Of a DNA stretch of 64,000 nt, positions 44,828 through 53,509 are shown one piece after another. The position numbers were made by a program, and so were the translations under genes. The DNA lies in contig UCNE01000013.1 of NCBI GenBank assembly GCA_900473685.1, forward strand, positions 1 to 64,000, read 5' to 3'. Every line of letters begins with the position of its first letter. The stretch's first letter is position 1. Origin of the DNA: Hyphomicrobiales bacterium. Lineage in GTDB: Bacteria > Pseudomonadota > Alphaproteobacteria > Rhizobiales > Rhizobiaceae. The notes beneath the pieces were generated by a model that worked only from the letters and a program-made list of their open reading frames with translations, was not told where the DNA came from and searched no databases.

Positions 44828-45657
44828 CGATGACAAGCCTTCCGGTCATCCGCAGTCTTCGCGACGGGGCCGTCTGCGCAATCCGCGCAGCCGATCTGGA
44901 TATCAAGACGCTTTTGATCCAGGAAACGGCCCGCCGCTGGGGCGGGCGCACCTTGTCGCTGCGCTCGCCCCTCGATACGCCCGTGCCCGATCGCCCAGGC
45001 CGGCCGGAAAAACCGGAGCTGATACCGCCGCGCCATATGCCGAAGCGCACGCTGACCACCGACAAGGGCCGCATCGCGCTTCTGCATGCCATCGCCCATA
45101 TCGAGCTCAACGCCGTCGATCTGGCGCTCGACATCGTCGCCCGGTTTGCAACGGAGCCTGTTCCAAATTCGTTCTTCGATGGCTGGATGAAAGTGGCGTT
45201 CGAGGAGGCCAAGCATTTCCGCATGGTGCGCGACCGCCTGCGCCAGCTGGGCGCCGATTATGGTGATTTGCCGGCTCATGACGGCCTGTGGCAGGCTGCC
45301 CATGATACGCGCAACGACCTGACCGCGCGGCTGGCAGTCGTGCCGCTGATTCTCGAGGCACGCGGCCTCGACGTGACGCCGGCCCTGCAGGCGAAAATGC
45401 GTGAGGCCGGCGACATGGAAAGCGCTGCCGTGCTCGATGTGATCTACGAGGACGAGAAGGGGCATGTGGCTGTCGGTGCGAAATGGTTCCGTTTCCTCTG
45501 TGCCCGGCAGAAGAAAGATCCGGCGGCAGCGTTCCAGGCCCTGGTCAGAGCCAATTTTCGCGGTCCTTTGAAGGCGCCCTTCAACGATATCGCTCGTGCC
45601 GAAGCAGGCCTGACGCCATCCTTCTACCGCTCGATGACGGCCTCCGTGAACACCTGA
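44824..45657 (+). CDS. DUF455 ferritin-like protein
   Basis: A 277-residue protein of family DUF455, a ferritin-like four-helix fold. Candidate metal ligands are present: IAHIELNAVDLAL, the ExxH in FEEAKHFRMVRD, and a second pair in VIYEDEKGHVAVG. The function is not established; members are sometimes called rhamnosyltransferase-like without proof. It starts on GTG at 44824, overlapping the peroxiredoxin stop by four bases, with GGA 5 bases before; ATG 44830 is an alternative. Coupling with a peroxidase gene fits a redox or metal-storage role. The C-terminus is MTASVNT. Confidence 0.85.
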   Translation: MTMTSLPVIRSLRDGAVCAIRAADLDIKTLLIQETARRWGGRTLSLRSPLDTPVPDRPGRPEKPELIPPRHMPKRTLTTDKGRIALLHAIAHIELNAVDLALDIVARFATEPVPNSFFDGWMKVAFEEAKHFRMVRDRLRQLGADYGDLPAHDGLWQAAHDTRNDLTARLAVVPLILEARGLDVTPALQAKMREAGDMESAAVLDVIYEDEKGHVAVGAKWFRFLCARQKKDPAAAFQALVRANFRGPLKAPFNDIARAEAGLTPSFYRSMTASVNT

Positions 45658-45759
45658 CCGGCCCCCCTAAAAAGGCCCGCAGCAAGGCTTTATTAACCTT
45701 AACGGTGTCTAATTACCCCCATCAAAACGGGCAGAATCGCACGCGGTGGGGGTGAGTTG

Positions 45760-47079
45760 GTGTCTACGGAAAGCCAGGTTTTCGGCAAGCGCGCACAAAA
45801 GCACATCCTCATTCTGGCAAGCGGCGACAAGGTTCGCCACATGACTGTCCAGCCATGGATGACTGCACTATCCGTCTGTTTCATTTCAGTCTTTTCAATT
45901 GGCTATCTCGCAGCAACATCCTACCTGGTGCTGCGCGATGACCTGATTGGCGGCACCATGGCCCGTCAGGCGCGCATGCAGCACGAATATGAAGACCGGA
46001 TCGCCGCCCTGCGGGCGCAGGTCGACCGTGTCACCAGCCGCCAGCTTCTCGATCAGCAGGTTGTCGAAGACAAGGTCGAAAAGCTGCTACAACAGCAGAT
46101 GGCGCTATCGTCGCGGCACGGACGCCTCGGAACGCTGCTCGATCGTGCCGAAGAATCCGGTATCGCCGAAAAGGATGAACAGCCCATCATGACGGCGCCG
46201 CAGGCCTATCAAAAGCGTGCGGACGCCGGTGGCGGTCTCAAGGCTATCGAGCGGTTGATGGGCATCGGCGGCAAAGAGCCTCCGCAGAAGATGGCGCTCG
46301 CCTACGCGCCGCAAACCGCCCCGGGCAGGCAGGAAGCCATGTCCGACCGGGCCGACCGGCTGTTTTCGAAGGTGACCTTGTCTCTCAAGGATATCGAGCA
46401 GGAACAGAAGGACCGGATCGACAGCCTGACGGCAGGCGCGTCGGAAGCCACCGATGCGATCATGACCATCCTCGCGCGCACCGGCGTAAAGGTCGCCCGG
46501 AACGAAGCGACGGCAACGGAATCCGCAGCCGCTGCCGAAAGTGACGACGCTGTTGGCGGTCCGTTCGTCGAGCCGGAAACGACCGAGGCATTCGATAGTT
46601 CCCTGGTCGGGCTCGACACAGCCCTTGGCCGCCTCGAAAGCGTTCGCAGCCAGGCGCGGAAGCTGCCGTTCAACAATCCATCACCGGCCAGCGACATTAC
46701 CAGCAGCTTCGGCAATCGCCCCGATCCATTTCTCGGCCGGCTGGCGCTGCATGCCGGCATCGATTTTCGCGCCCCGACCGGCACGCGCATCCTCGCGACG
46801 GCGCCGGGCACGGTGATCACTGCCGGCAAAAGCGGCGGTTACGGCAACATGGTCGAGATCGACCATGGCAACGGGATCACAACCCGCTACGCCCATCTGT
46901 CGACCATCTTGGTCAATGTAGGCGACAGGATCACCACCGGCGAAGCCATTGCGCGATCCGGCAGCACCGGCCGTTCAACAGGCCCCCATCTGCACTACGA
47001 AGTCCGCCTGAACGGCGAAGCCGTCGATCCCATGCGGTTCTTGACGGCAGGCATCAAGCTCAGCCACTACATCAATTGA
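45760..47079 (+). CDS. M23 (LytM-type) peptidoglycan endopeptidase
   Basis: Membrane-anchored cell-wall hydrolase of 439 residues. One transmembrane helix near residues 37-57 (LSVCFISVFSIGYLAATSYL) is followed by a periplasmic coiled coil (YEDRIAALRAQVDRVTSRQL) and a low-complexity part. The C-terminal LytM domain has the zinc ligands in LHAGIDFRAPTGT (near residue 330) and the second pair in GPHLHYEVRLNGE (near residue 409), so it should be active. GTG at 45760 follows GGGGGTGAG; a TTG one codon earlier is also open. It is a separate unit between DUF455 and a DEAD-box gene. Confidence 0.9.
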   Translation: MSTESQVFGKRAQKHILILASGDKVRHMTVQPWMTALSVCFISVFSIGYLAATSYLVLRDDLIGGTMARQARMQHEYEDRIAALRAQVDRVTSRQLLDQQVVEDKVEKLLQQQMALSSRHGRLGTLLDRAEESGIAEKDEQPIMTAPQAYQKRADAGGGLKAIERLMGIGGKEPPQKMALAYAPQTAPGRQEAMSDRADRLFSKVTLSLKDIEQEQKDRIDSLTAGASEATDAIMTILARTGVKVARNEATATESAAAAESDDAVGGPFVEPETTEAFDSSLVGLDTALGRLESVRSQARKLPFNNPSPASDITSSFGNRPDPFLGRLALHAGIDFRAPTGTRILATAPGTVITAGKSGGYGNMVEIDHGNGITTRYAHLSTILVNVGDRITTGEAIARSGSTGRSTGPHLHYEVRLNGEAVDPMRFLTAGIKLSHYIN

Positions 47080-47253
47080 ACTTGCCGGCCTCATCCCGGC
47101 TCTTCACGTAACGGCAGGGCTTTTTCCGCTATCCTGTTGCTGTCAGTCCATTATTGACTCTTTCGCCGATCAAACCACCGGTTTTCTTGACTTTGCTTGG
47201 CTATCGGACTAAGAGCCGCTGCGACGGCAGTTAATGCATGCGCCGATTGACCA

Positions 47254-48825
47254 GTGTTCGACCGAACCGGAACGGAAACAGATTTCCCTTTGACCACTTT
47301 TTCAGACCTTGGCCTGAGCCAAAAAGTTCTCACCGCAGTCACAGATGCGGGCTACACCATCCCCACACCGATCCAGGCAGGCGCCATTCCGCCGGCTCTG
47401 CAGAGGCGTGATATTCTGGGCATTGCCCAGACGGGTACGGGTAAGACGGCATCCTTCGTGCTGCCGATGCTGACACTTCTGGAAAAGGGCCGCGCCCGGG
47501 CGCGCATGCCGCGCACGCTCATCCTTGAGCCGACGCGCGAACTGGCAGCCCAGGTCGCCGAGAACTTTGAAAAATACGGCAAGAACCACAAGCTGAATGT
47601 CGCCTTGCTGATCGGCGGCGTGTCCTTCGATGAGCAGGACCGCAAGCTCGAGCGTGGCGCCGATGTGCTGATCTGCACGCCCGGCCGCCTGCTTGATCAT
47701 TGCGAGCGCGGCAAACTTCTGATGACCGGCGTCGAGATCCTCGTCATCGACGAAGCCGACCGCATGCTCGACATGGGCTTCATTCCCGATATCGAGCGCA
47801 TCGCCAAGCTGATTCCGTTCACGCGCCAGACCCTGTTCTTCTCGGCCACCATGCCGCCGGAAATCCAGAAGCTTGCCGACCGGTTCCTGCAGAACCCGGA
47901 ACGCATCGAGGTCGCCAAGCCGTCTTCGACCGCAACGACGGTCACGCAGCGGCTGGTTGCGACCCACAGCAAGGATTACGAAAAGCGCGCCATACTGCGC
48001 GATCTGATCCAGAAGCAGGAAGACCTGAAGAACGCTATCATCTTCTGCAACCGCAAGCTTGATGTCGCTGACCTGTTCCGTTCGCTTTCGCGTCACGGTT
48101 TCTCGGTGGGCGCTCTGCACGGCGACATGGACCAGAGCTCGCGCACGAAAATGCTTGCGGGTTTCAAGGACAATGCGATCACCCTGCTGGTTGCTTCGGA
48201 CGTCGCCGCCCGCGGTCTCGACATTCCGGATGTCAGCCATGTGTTCAATTTCGACGTGCCGATCCATGCGGAAGACTATGTTCACCGCATCGGCCGCACC
48301 GGCCGTGCCGGCCGCTCGGGCGCCGCGTTCACGCTGGTTTCGAAGCGCGACACGAAATTCGTCGATGCCATCGAAAAGCTGATCGACAGGAAGATCGAAT
48401 GGCTGAACGGTGACCTCTCTGCCCTGCCCGCTCCGATGGAAAGCCATGAGAGCAGCAAACCGGACCGCGGCGGCCGTGACGGCAAGCGCGGTGGACGCCG
48501 CAACGACAGGGATCGCGATCACGCTCCCCGGCCGGTGGCCAGTCACAAATCGGACATCAAATCAGACGATAGTCCGGCAGTCGTAGCAGCCCCCCTCGAA
48601 CCGGTAGTAGCAAAGGCAGAACCTGTGAGATCAGAACGCAAGGCAGAAACGAAACCGCAGAATGCCGGCCGTAACAGCAACCGTCCTGCTCCCCAGCCGT
48701 ATCCTGCCAATGATGACAACCGCGATCGCCGCAATCGCTATCGCCGTGACCAGGACGACGGCCCGACGCCGGTCGGCTTCGGCGACGACATCCCGGCTTT
48801 CATGCTGATCGCCGGCAAGGCTTGA
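47254..48825 (+). CDS. DEAD-box RNA helicase (RhlE-like)
   Basis: ATP-dependent RNA helicase of 523 residues, probably acting in ribosome assembly or RNA turnover. Motifs in order: FSDLGLSQKVLTAV and IPTPIQ (Q motif), AQTGTGKT, PTRELAAQ, TPGRLLDH, VIDEADRMLDMGF, FFSATMP, ASDVAARGLDIPDVSHV and YVHRIGRTGRAGRSG. After the core comes a disordered basic tail of about 140 residues rich in Arg, Asp and Gly (DRGGRDGKRGGRRND), typical of RhlE-type proteins. The GTG at 47254 lacks a good ribosome site; a TTG at 47290 (just before TTFSDLGL) is an equally likely start. Confidence 0.93.
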   Translation: MFDRTGTETDFPLTTFSDLGLSQKVLTAVTDAGYTIPTPIQAGAIPPALQRRDILGIAQTGTGKTASFVLPMLTLLEKGRARARMPRTLILEPTRELAAQVAENFEKYGKNHKLNVALLIGGVSFDEQDRKLERGADVLICTPGRLLDHCERGKLLMTGVEILVIDEADRMLDMGFIPDIERIAKLIPFTRQTLFFSATMPPEIQKLADRFLQNPERIEVAKPSSTATTVTQRLVATHSKDYEKRAILRDLIQKQEDLKNAIIFCNRKLDVADLFRSLSRHGFSVGALHGDMDQSSRTKMLAGFKDNAITLLVASDVAARGLDIPDVSHVFNFDVPIHAEDYVHRIGRTGRAGRSGAAFTLVSKRDTKFVDAIEKLIDRKIEWLNGDLSALPAPMESHESSKPDRGGRDGKRGGRRNDRDRDHAPRPVASHKSDIKSDDSPAVVAAPLEPVVAKAEPVRSERKAETKPQNAGRNSNRPAPQPYPANDDNRDRRNRYRRDQDDGPTPVGFGDDIPAFMLIAGKA

Positions 48826-48841
48826 GCCTTACAGCAGTCGC

Positions 48842-49264
48842 ATGGCATATCCAGGCATAGATTTTCCCGGTGTGGGAGCAGGGCTTGCCGTCATCAATGA
48901 CGGCAAGCTTTTGCTTTGCAGGCGCCTGAAGGCACCGGAGGCCGGGCACTGGGGCATTGTCGGTGGCAAGGTCGATCATATGGAGCCGGCAGCCGGCGCG
49001 GCCTGCCGCGAGGCGGAAGAAGAAAGCGGCCTGAAAATCCATTCGGCACGGTTTCTCTGCCACAGCGAGCAACGGATCGAGGCCGACCGGCAGCACTGGA
49101 TTTCGCTGATCTATGTGACCGACGATTTCTCCGGGGAACCGCAGCTGACGGAACCGGACAAACTCTCCGACATCGGCTGGTATTCTCTCGATAACCTGCC
49201 GCAGCCTCTGTCGCTGTTTGCGCAGGACGCCGTAAAGGCGTTGCGGGCTTTGGCTATTTCTTAG
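48842..49264 (+). CDS. NUDIX hydrolase
   Basis: Hydrolase of nucleoside diphosphate derivatives, 140 residues. The Nudix box is complete: GGKVDHMEPAAGAACREAEEESGL carries the G-x5-E-x7-REUxEExGU ligands for Mg2+. The N-terminal PGVGAGLAVINDGKLLLCRRL resembles CTP pyrophosphohydrolase/NudG-type enzymes, but the substrate cannot be deduced. It follows the helicase gene by 16 bases and may be cotranscribed with it. Its 3' end overlaps the converging TfoX-like gene by 11 bases. Confidence 0.9.
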   Translation: MAYPGIDFPGVGAGLAVINDGKLLLCRRLKAPEAGHWGIVGGKVDHMEPAAGAACREAEEESGLKIHSARFLCHSEQRIEADRQHWISLIYVTDDFSGEPQLTEPDKLSDIGWYSLDNLPQPLSLFAQDAVKALRALAIS

Positions 49265-49571
49265 CCCGCAAGGCGGCCTGATAGGCAAGCCGCACCCAAC
49301 GAGCCATTTCGTCAGGGTCATCAAAAGCCTCTTCAGGAATGGACCAGTACGGCATCTTCACCAGTTTCCCCTTGCCGTCATAGCTCCATTGCGAACTGCC
49401 GGCCGCCTCGAATTCGCCGGCACTCTCGGTGTCCGCCTTGAGCAGGATATCGCCGCTCACCTCCAGCGCCAGAATCCGGCCTTCGAAATAGATACCCTTG
49501 CCGCCGAACATGCGTTTGACCGTTACCGGGCCGAGAGCCGAAAACATCTCTTCGATTGCCGCATTGTCCAT
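49254..49571 (-). CDS. TfoX N-terminal-domain protein
   Basis: A 105-residue protein consisting of the TfoX N-terminal domain only: MFSALGPVTVKRMFGGKGIYFEGRILALEVSGDILLKAD, then the PYWSIPEEAFDDPDEMARWVRLA ending seen in stand-alone rhizobial TfoX-like proteins. The C-terminal TfoX domain linked to competence regulation in Vibrio and Haemophilus is missing, so a competence role should not be assumed. Its ATG lies 4 bases behind the stop of the MocA-like gene, which makes it the last gene of the molybdenum-hydroxylase maturation operon. Confidence 0.88.
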   Translation of the reverse strand: MDNAAIEEMFSALGPVTVKRMFGGKGIYFEGRILALEVSGDILLKADTESAGEFEAAGSSQWSYDGKGKLVKMPYWSIPEEAFDDPDEMARWVRLAYQAALRAKK

Positions 49572-49575
49572 TTTC

Positions 49576-51195
49576 TCAGCCTTTCAATATGCCACCGGCG
49601 GCGATGATCGCTTCCGGCGTGTCGAGATCAAGATGTGCCGCCGGTCCGATATCGATATCGACCACTGGTAATCCGCAGGTTTCAATAATATGGCGCGCGC
49701 CGACATCGCCCTGCAACTGCCGGATTGCATCGAATGCCGATCGCGGTAAAATCACCGGATTGCCGCGTTTTCCAGCGGACACGGCCCGAACGATAGCCTG
49801 GCCTTGCCCGGTCTTGAACGCCGAAACCAGTGCGGCAAGATTGTGCGCTGTGACCCAGGGCATATCCGCCAGCATCACCAGAATGCCATCGGCATCCGCG
49901 CCAACGATGCTCACCCCGGCAATCAGCGACGAGGCCATTCCGGTAGCATAATCGGAATTTTCGACGGCAACGACGTCAATTCCGGCCAGTGCTGCGCGAA
50001 TCTCCGCCTGCCGATGACCAACGATCGCAAAGACATGATCAATGCCGGCCTCAAGGGCTGCCTGCGCACTGCGGCGCACCAGCGGTACGCCGTCGAATTC
50101 CGCCAACAGCTTGTACTGCCGTAATAAGCCCATGCGGGAAGCTGTGCCTGCAGCAAGCAGGACGGCGGCGACGGAAATCTCCTTCGGCCTGGAACCGGCA
50201 AAGGCACGTGGCAACGGCCGTGTCGGTATTTCCATCAAAAGACCACCGACGCCAAGACCTGTGATATCCTCGACCGTTGGCCATTCGCCGGCCAGAATCC
50301 TGTTCAAAACCCAGTCGAACCCGTTTTCCTTCGGGCTGCGGGCGCAACCGGGTGCTCCAATTACTGGAACATCCCCGATCCGTCCAAGGACGAGCAGATT
50401 GCCGGGATCGACCGGCATGCCGACATGATCAACGCGACCGCCCGCCAGCCGTATCGCCGCGGGGATCACGTCATCTGCATCGGCAACGGCAGAGGCACCA
50501 AAGACGATGACCATCTCGAAACGCTCCGCACCCTGCACCATCGCCGCCGCCACGGCGCCGGCCGTGTGCGGCACGCGCCGTTCCTGCACCAGGATGCTCG
50601 ACGACAGCCGCAACCGTCCCTCCAGATTGAGGCGCGTCTTGTCCATCACGCTGGATTTTAGCGATGGCAGCGTGGTTGCGACCAGCAGCACGCGGCGCGC
50701 CAAAAAGGGTTTGACGCTGAAGGCATGTTCCGCCCGAAGGAGCGCCATGGCTTCATCGGCAAACTGGCCCGGAACGGCGAGCGGAATGATCTTGATGGTC
50801 GCCACCATATCGCCGGACCGCACCGGCACATGATCGGCAAGACAGGCGAGTGTGATGGCCGGGTCGATACGGTTGAGCCTGTCGATGACGGAGCGGCTTG
50901 CGACGAACAGGCCGTCGACGGCAGAGTGGATATTGATGCGGCCGGTCGCCGCCTGCGAAAACGTCAGGTGGTCGCGGTCGATCGCGGCGGCAATCCGCGA
51001 TGCGGCCACGTCCTCGAGCAGATCGCCGCTCTCCAGGCGCGCCACCGTGATTTCGGAGACACCCGCCGCCTGCAGCGCCGTTATATCGGCGGCGGAAACA
51101 ACATGTCCTTTTGCCAGCCGCCCATCGGGCAGTTTGGCGGCATGCGCAAGCACTGTACCTTCCGCATCTGCGACCGGAACCGGGCCAAACTTCAT
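49576..51195 (-). CDS. Molybdopterin-binding/MocA-like cytidylyltransferase fusion
   Basis: A 539-residue two-domain protein. The N-terminal 330 residues form a MoeA/MogA-like molybdopterin-binding region (LPDGRLAKGHVVSAADITAL, FGASAVADADDVIPAAI, GAPGCARSPKENGFDWVL). The C-terminal 200 residues are a MobA/MocA-type nucleotidyltransferase with the P-loop-like LLAAGTASRMGLLRQYKLL, VGHRQAEIRAAL, ILVMLADMPWVT and VILPRSAFDAIRQLQGDVGA. It probably makes molybdenum cofactor cytidine dinucleotide for xanthine-dehydrogenase/CO-dehydrogenase-type enzymes. ATG 51195 overlaps the xdhC-type stop by four bases, so it is translationally coupled within the operon. Confidence 0.88.
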   Translation of the reverse strand: MKFGPVPVADAEGTVLAHAAKLPDGRLAKGHVVSAADITALQAAGVSEITVARLESGDLLEDVAASRIAAAIDRDHLTFSQAATGRINIHSAVDGLFVASRSVIDRLNRIDPAITLACLADHVPVRSGDMVATIKIIPLAVPGQFADEAMALLRAEHAFSVKPFLARRVLLVATTLPSLKSSVMDKTRLNLEGRLRLSSSILVQERRVPHTAGAVAAAMVQGAERFEMVIVFGASAVADADDVIPAAIRLAGGRVDHVGMPVDPGNLLVLGRIGDVPVIGAPGCARSPKENGFDWVLNRILAGEWPTVEDITGLGVGGLLMEIPTRPLPRAFAGSRPKEISVAAVLLAAGTASRMGLLRQYKLLAEFDGVPLVRRSAQAALEAGIDHVFAIVGHRQAEIRAALAGIDVVAVENSDYATGMASSLIAGVSIVGADADGILVMLADMPWVTAHNLAALVSAFKTGQGQAIVRAVSAGKRGNPVILPRSAFDAIRQLQGDVGARHIIETCGLPVVDIDIGPAAHLDLDTPEAIIAAGGILKG

Positions 51196-51899
51196 GCCGC
51201 CGCCCTTCGCCCAGCCGTCACATCGCGCGTCCGCAGCGTCTGGATGATCTCGGCAAGGATCGCGACAGCAATCTCGGCCGGGCTGGAGGCGTGGATATCA
51301 AGGCCAATCGGTGCATGAATACTGGCGATAGCGCTTTCATTCACGCCGAGTTTTGCCAGCCGTTCGACCCGGCCGGCATGGGTCTTGCGGCTTCCCAGCG
51401 CCCCGACATAAAAACAGCCCGCTTCAAGTGCTTTTGCCAAAGGGAAATCGTCGATTTTTGGATCGTGGGTCACCGCGACCAGCGCCGTATAGGCATCGAG
51501 CGGCGTATGCTGCAGTGCCTCTTCTGGCCATTCGGCAAGCAGTTTGGCCTTCCCGAATCGCTCCTCTGTCGCAAAGGCGCTGCGAGGATCGATGATCGAC
51601 AGATCGAACCCGGCAGTCTCCGCCATGCCCGCAAGAGCCTGCGAGATATGTACCGCGCCGATGACGACGATCCGGGGCGGCGGCAGGTAGACATTGACGA
51701 AGGCCGCCTGCCCGCCGATCTCGACAATGCCGGATTTGCCCGTGCGCAGTGCCGACTCAATCGCTGGCGCGGCGGCTGGATCGTGGAGTTCGCCCTCCAG
51801 GAAAAGCCGGGCCTCGCCGATATCGAGCGGTGTGATGGTCACCGCCGCCAGCCGCGCGTCGCGCGCCGTGTTCAGCCTGTGCAGATGCTCCAGCAACAT
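51192..51899 (-). CDS. XdhC family protein, Rossmann part (CoxI-like)
   Basis: Maturation factor that binds the sulfurated molybdenum cofactor and hands it to a Mo-hydroxylase. This 235-residue gene carries the XdhC C-terminal Rossmann domain (RIVVIGAVHISQALAGMAE, LIIDPRSAFATEERF in the form DLSIIDPRSAF, VAVTHDPKIDDFPL, YVGALGSRKTHAGRVERL, IHAPIGLDIHASSPAEIAVAI). The N-terminal XdhC/CoxI domain is encoded by the separate gene just upstream. The last four bases overlap the MocA-like gene. Confidence 0.9.
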   Translation of the reverse strand: MLLEHLHRLNTARDARLAAVTITPLDIGEARLFLEGELHDPAAAPAIESALRTGKSGIVEIGGQAAFVNVYLPPPRIVVIGAVHISQALAGMAETAGFDLSIIDPRSAFATEERFGKAKLLAEWPEEALQHTPLDAYTALVAVTHDPKIDDFPLAKALEAGCFYVGALGSRKTHAGRVERLAKLGVNESAIASIHAPIGLDIHASSPAEIAVAILAEIIQTLRTRDVTAGRRAAA

Positions 51900-51902
51900 C
51901 GT

Positions 51903-52232
51903 CTATCCCAGCCTCTCGACATAAATGCGGATGCGGCCGCCACAGGACAGGCCGACCCGCCAGGCGGTCTCGTCGGCAACGCCGAATTCGAGAATCCGCG
52001 CTGCGCCAGAGGCGATCACGTCGGCGGCCTCGACGATCACGGCCCCCTCGACGCAGCCACCGGAAACGGAGCCGTGAAAATTCCCCTCCGAATCGATGAC
52101 CAGATGGCTGCCGACCGGTCTCGGCGCCGAGCCCCAGGTTTCGATGACGGTGGCGATGGCAACGCCGCGTCCGTCAGCATGCCACTCGCCGGCAACCTGC
52201 AAGGGATCGGGGTAAAGAGGTTGGCCGAGCAT
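51903..52232 (-). CDS. XdhC/CoxI N-terminal-domain protein (CoxF-like)
   Basis: A 109-residue protein equal to the N-terminal XdhC/CoxI domain: GVAIATVIETWGSAPRPVGSHLVID, then GSVSGGCVEGAVIVEA with its conserved Cys, and a C-terminal LSCGGRIRIYVERL with a second Cys. It is expected to act together with the Rossmann half encoded three bases downstream; in other bacteria the two are often one XdhC chain. ATG 52232 has a perfect AGGAGG; the frame extends 60 codons upstream without function. Confidence 0.9.
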   Translation of the reverse strand: MLGQPLYPDPLQVAGEWHADGRGVAIATVIETWGSAPRPVGSHLVIDSEGNFHGSVSGGCVEGAVIVEAADVIASGAARILEFGVADETAWRVGLSCGGRIRIYVERLG

Positions 52233-52251
52233 CTGCTTTCCTCCTGTCGCC

Positions 52252-53505
52252 CTACCGCTGCCGCATGAAACGGCGGGGATCGACGTCGCGTGATTGTTTG
52301 CCGGAAAGAGCCTCGGCCAGATCGGACACGGCTTCAAGATTATGCACAGCGCGGAATTCGTCAACATGCGGCAGCATGGCCCGGACGCCCCGCGCCCGCG
52401 CCTCGAAACCATCGAAACGCAGCAGCGGATTGAGCCAGATCAGACGGCGGCAGGACCGGTGCAGCCGGTCCATCTCGGTCTCCAATTCGCCGATGTCGTC
52501 GCGCTCCAGCCCGTCGGTGATCAGAAGCACGATGGCGCCCTGCCCCAACACCCGGCGTGACCAGAGACGATTGAATTCATGCAGGGTCTCGCCGATCCGC
52601 GTACCGCCGGACCAGTCGCTGACAGCGCGGAGGCAATCGTCCATCGCCGCATCGGGATCGCGGTTCTTCATCTGCCGGGTGACATTGCTCAACCGGGTGC
52701 CGAACAGGAACGTGTGAACGCGGCGGCGCTTTTCGGTCAACACATGCAGAAAATGCAGGAAAATCCGGGTGTACTGGCTCATCGACCCGGAAATATCGGC
52801 CAGCACCACCAGCGGCGGGTGAAGAGTTTTCGGCTCACGGAACCGCGGCAAGATGAGATCGCCGCCGGTTTTCATCGCATCACGCATGGTGGCGCGAGGA
52901 TCGATACGGCGCGGCCGGTGCGAGGCGCGAAAACGGCGTGTCCTCACCTCATCTATCGGCAGTATCAAAGCCGACAATGCTTTTTTCGCCTCGGCAATCT
53001 CGGCCGCCGACATCTGTGCAAAATCCGCCCGGCGCAGCAATTCCTGGCCGGACGCCGTAAATCGCGCATCGATCTCGATATCCGGTTCGTCGCGTACCGG
53101 CCGTTGGGCATCGCGATCGGCAAACAGGGCGTCGCTGACGCGAGCCTCTGCTGCACGGCGGGGGGCTTTCTCACGCGAATCAGGCGCTACCGGCGACATC
53201 ATCGCGATCATCTTGCCGATCAGGTCGCGCGACCGCCAGAACAGCCGGAACGCTTCGTCGAACAGCGCCTGATCTTCGTGGCGTTTGACGAAGATCGATT
53301 GCAACGTCGCATGAAATTCCTCGCGGGATCCGATGCCGATCATCGCAACGGCTTCGAGCGCATCAGCCACCGCCCCCGGCCCGATTTTCAAACCCGCCTT
53401 ACGCAGGGCACGGGCAAAGAAGACGATGTTGTCGGCAAACCGGCCATCGCCCTCAGACAGCGGTGGAAGAATGGCGCCGTCGCTTGTCCGGGCTGCCGTT
53501 TCCAT
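52252..53505 (-). CDS. VWA-domain protein, CoxE-like
   Basis: A 417-residue protein with a C-terminal von Willebrand A domain (the MIDAS start DISGSMSQYTRIFLHFLHVL near residue 236, LFGTRLSNVTRQM, DWSGGTRIGETL, IVLLITDGLERDD) and an N-terminal helical region (IVFFARALRKAGLKIGPGAVADAL). CoxE works with the MoxR ATPase CoxD to insert or remodel the metal centre of molybdenum CO-dehydrogenase-type enzymes. AGGGTG lies before ATG 53505, and the gene follows the MoxR gene by four bases. Confidence 0.92.
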   Translation of the reverse strand: METAARTSDGAILPPLSEGDGRFADNIVFFARALRKAGLKIGPGAVADALEAVAMIGIGSREEFHATLQSIFVKRHEDQALFDEAFRLFWRSRDLIGKMIAMMSPVAPDSREKAPRRAAEARVSDALFADRDAQRPVRDEPDIEIDARFTASGQELLRRADFAQMSAAEIAEAKKALSALILPIDEVRTRRFRASHRPRRIDPRATMRDAMKTGGDLILPRFREPKTLHPPLVVLADISGSMSQYTRIFLHFLHVLTEKRRRVHTFLFGTRLSNVTRQMKNRDPDAAMDDCLRAVSDWSGGTRIGETLHEFNRLWSRRVLGQGAIVLLITDGLERDDIGELETEMDRLHRSCRRLIWLNPLLRFDGFEARARGVRAMLPHVDEFRAVHNLEAVSDLAEALSGKQSRDVDPRRFMRQR

Positions 53506-53509
53506 GACA

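Noticed and set aside
45690..45715. CtrA site before the M23 peptidase
   Set aside because: TTAACCTTAACGG has TTAA half-sites, but their spacing does not match the TTAA-N7-TTAA consensus.
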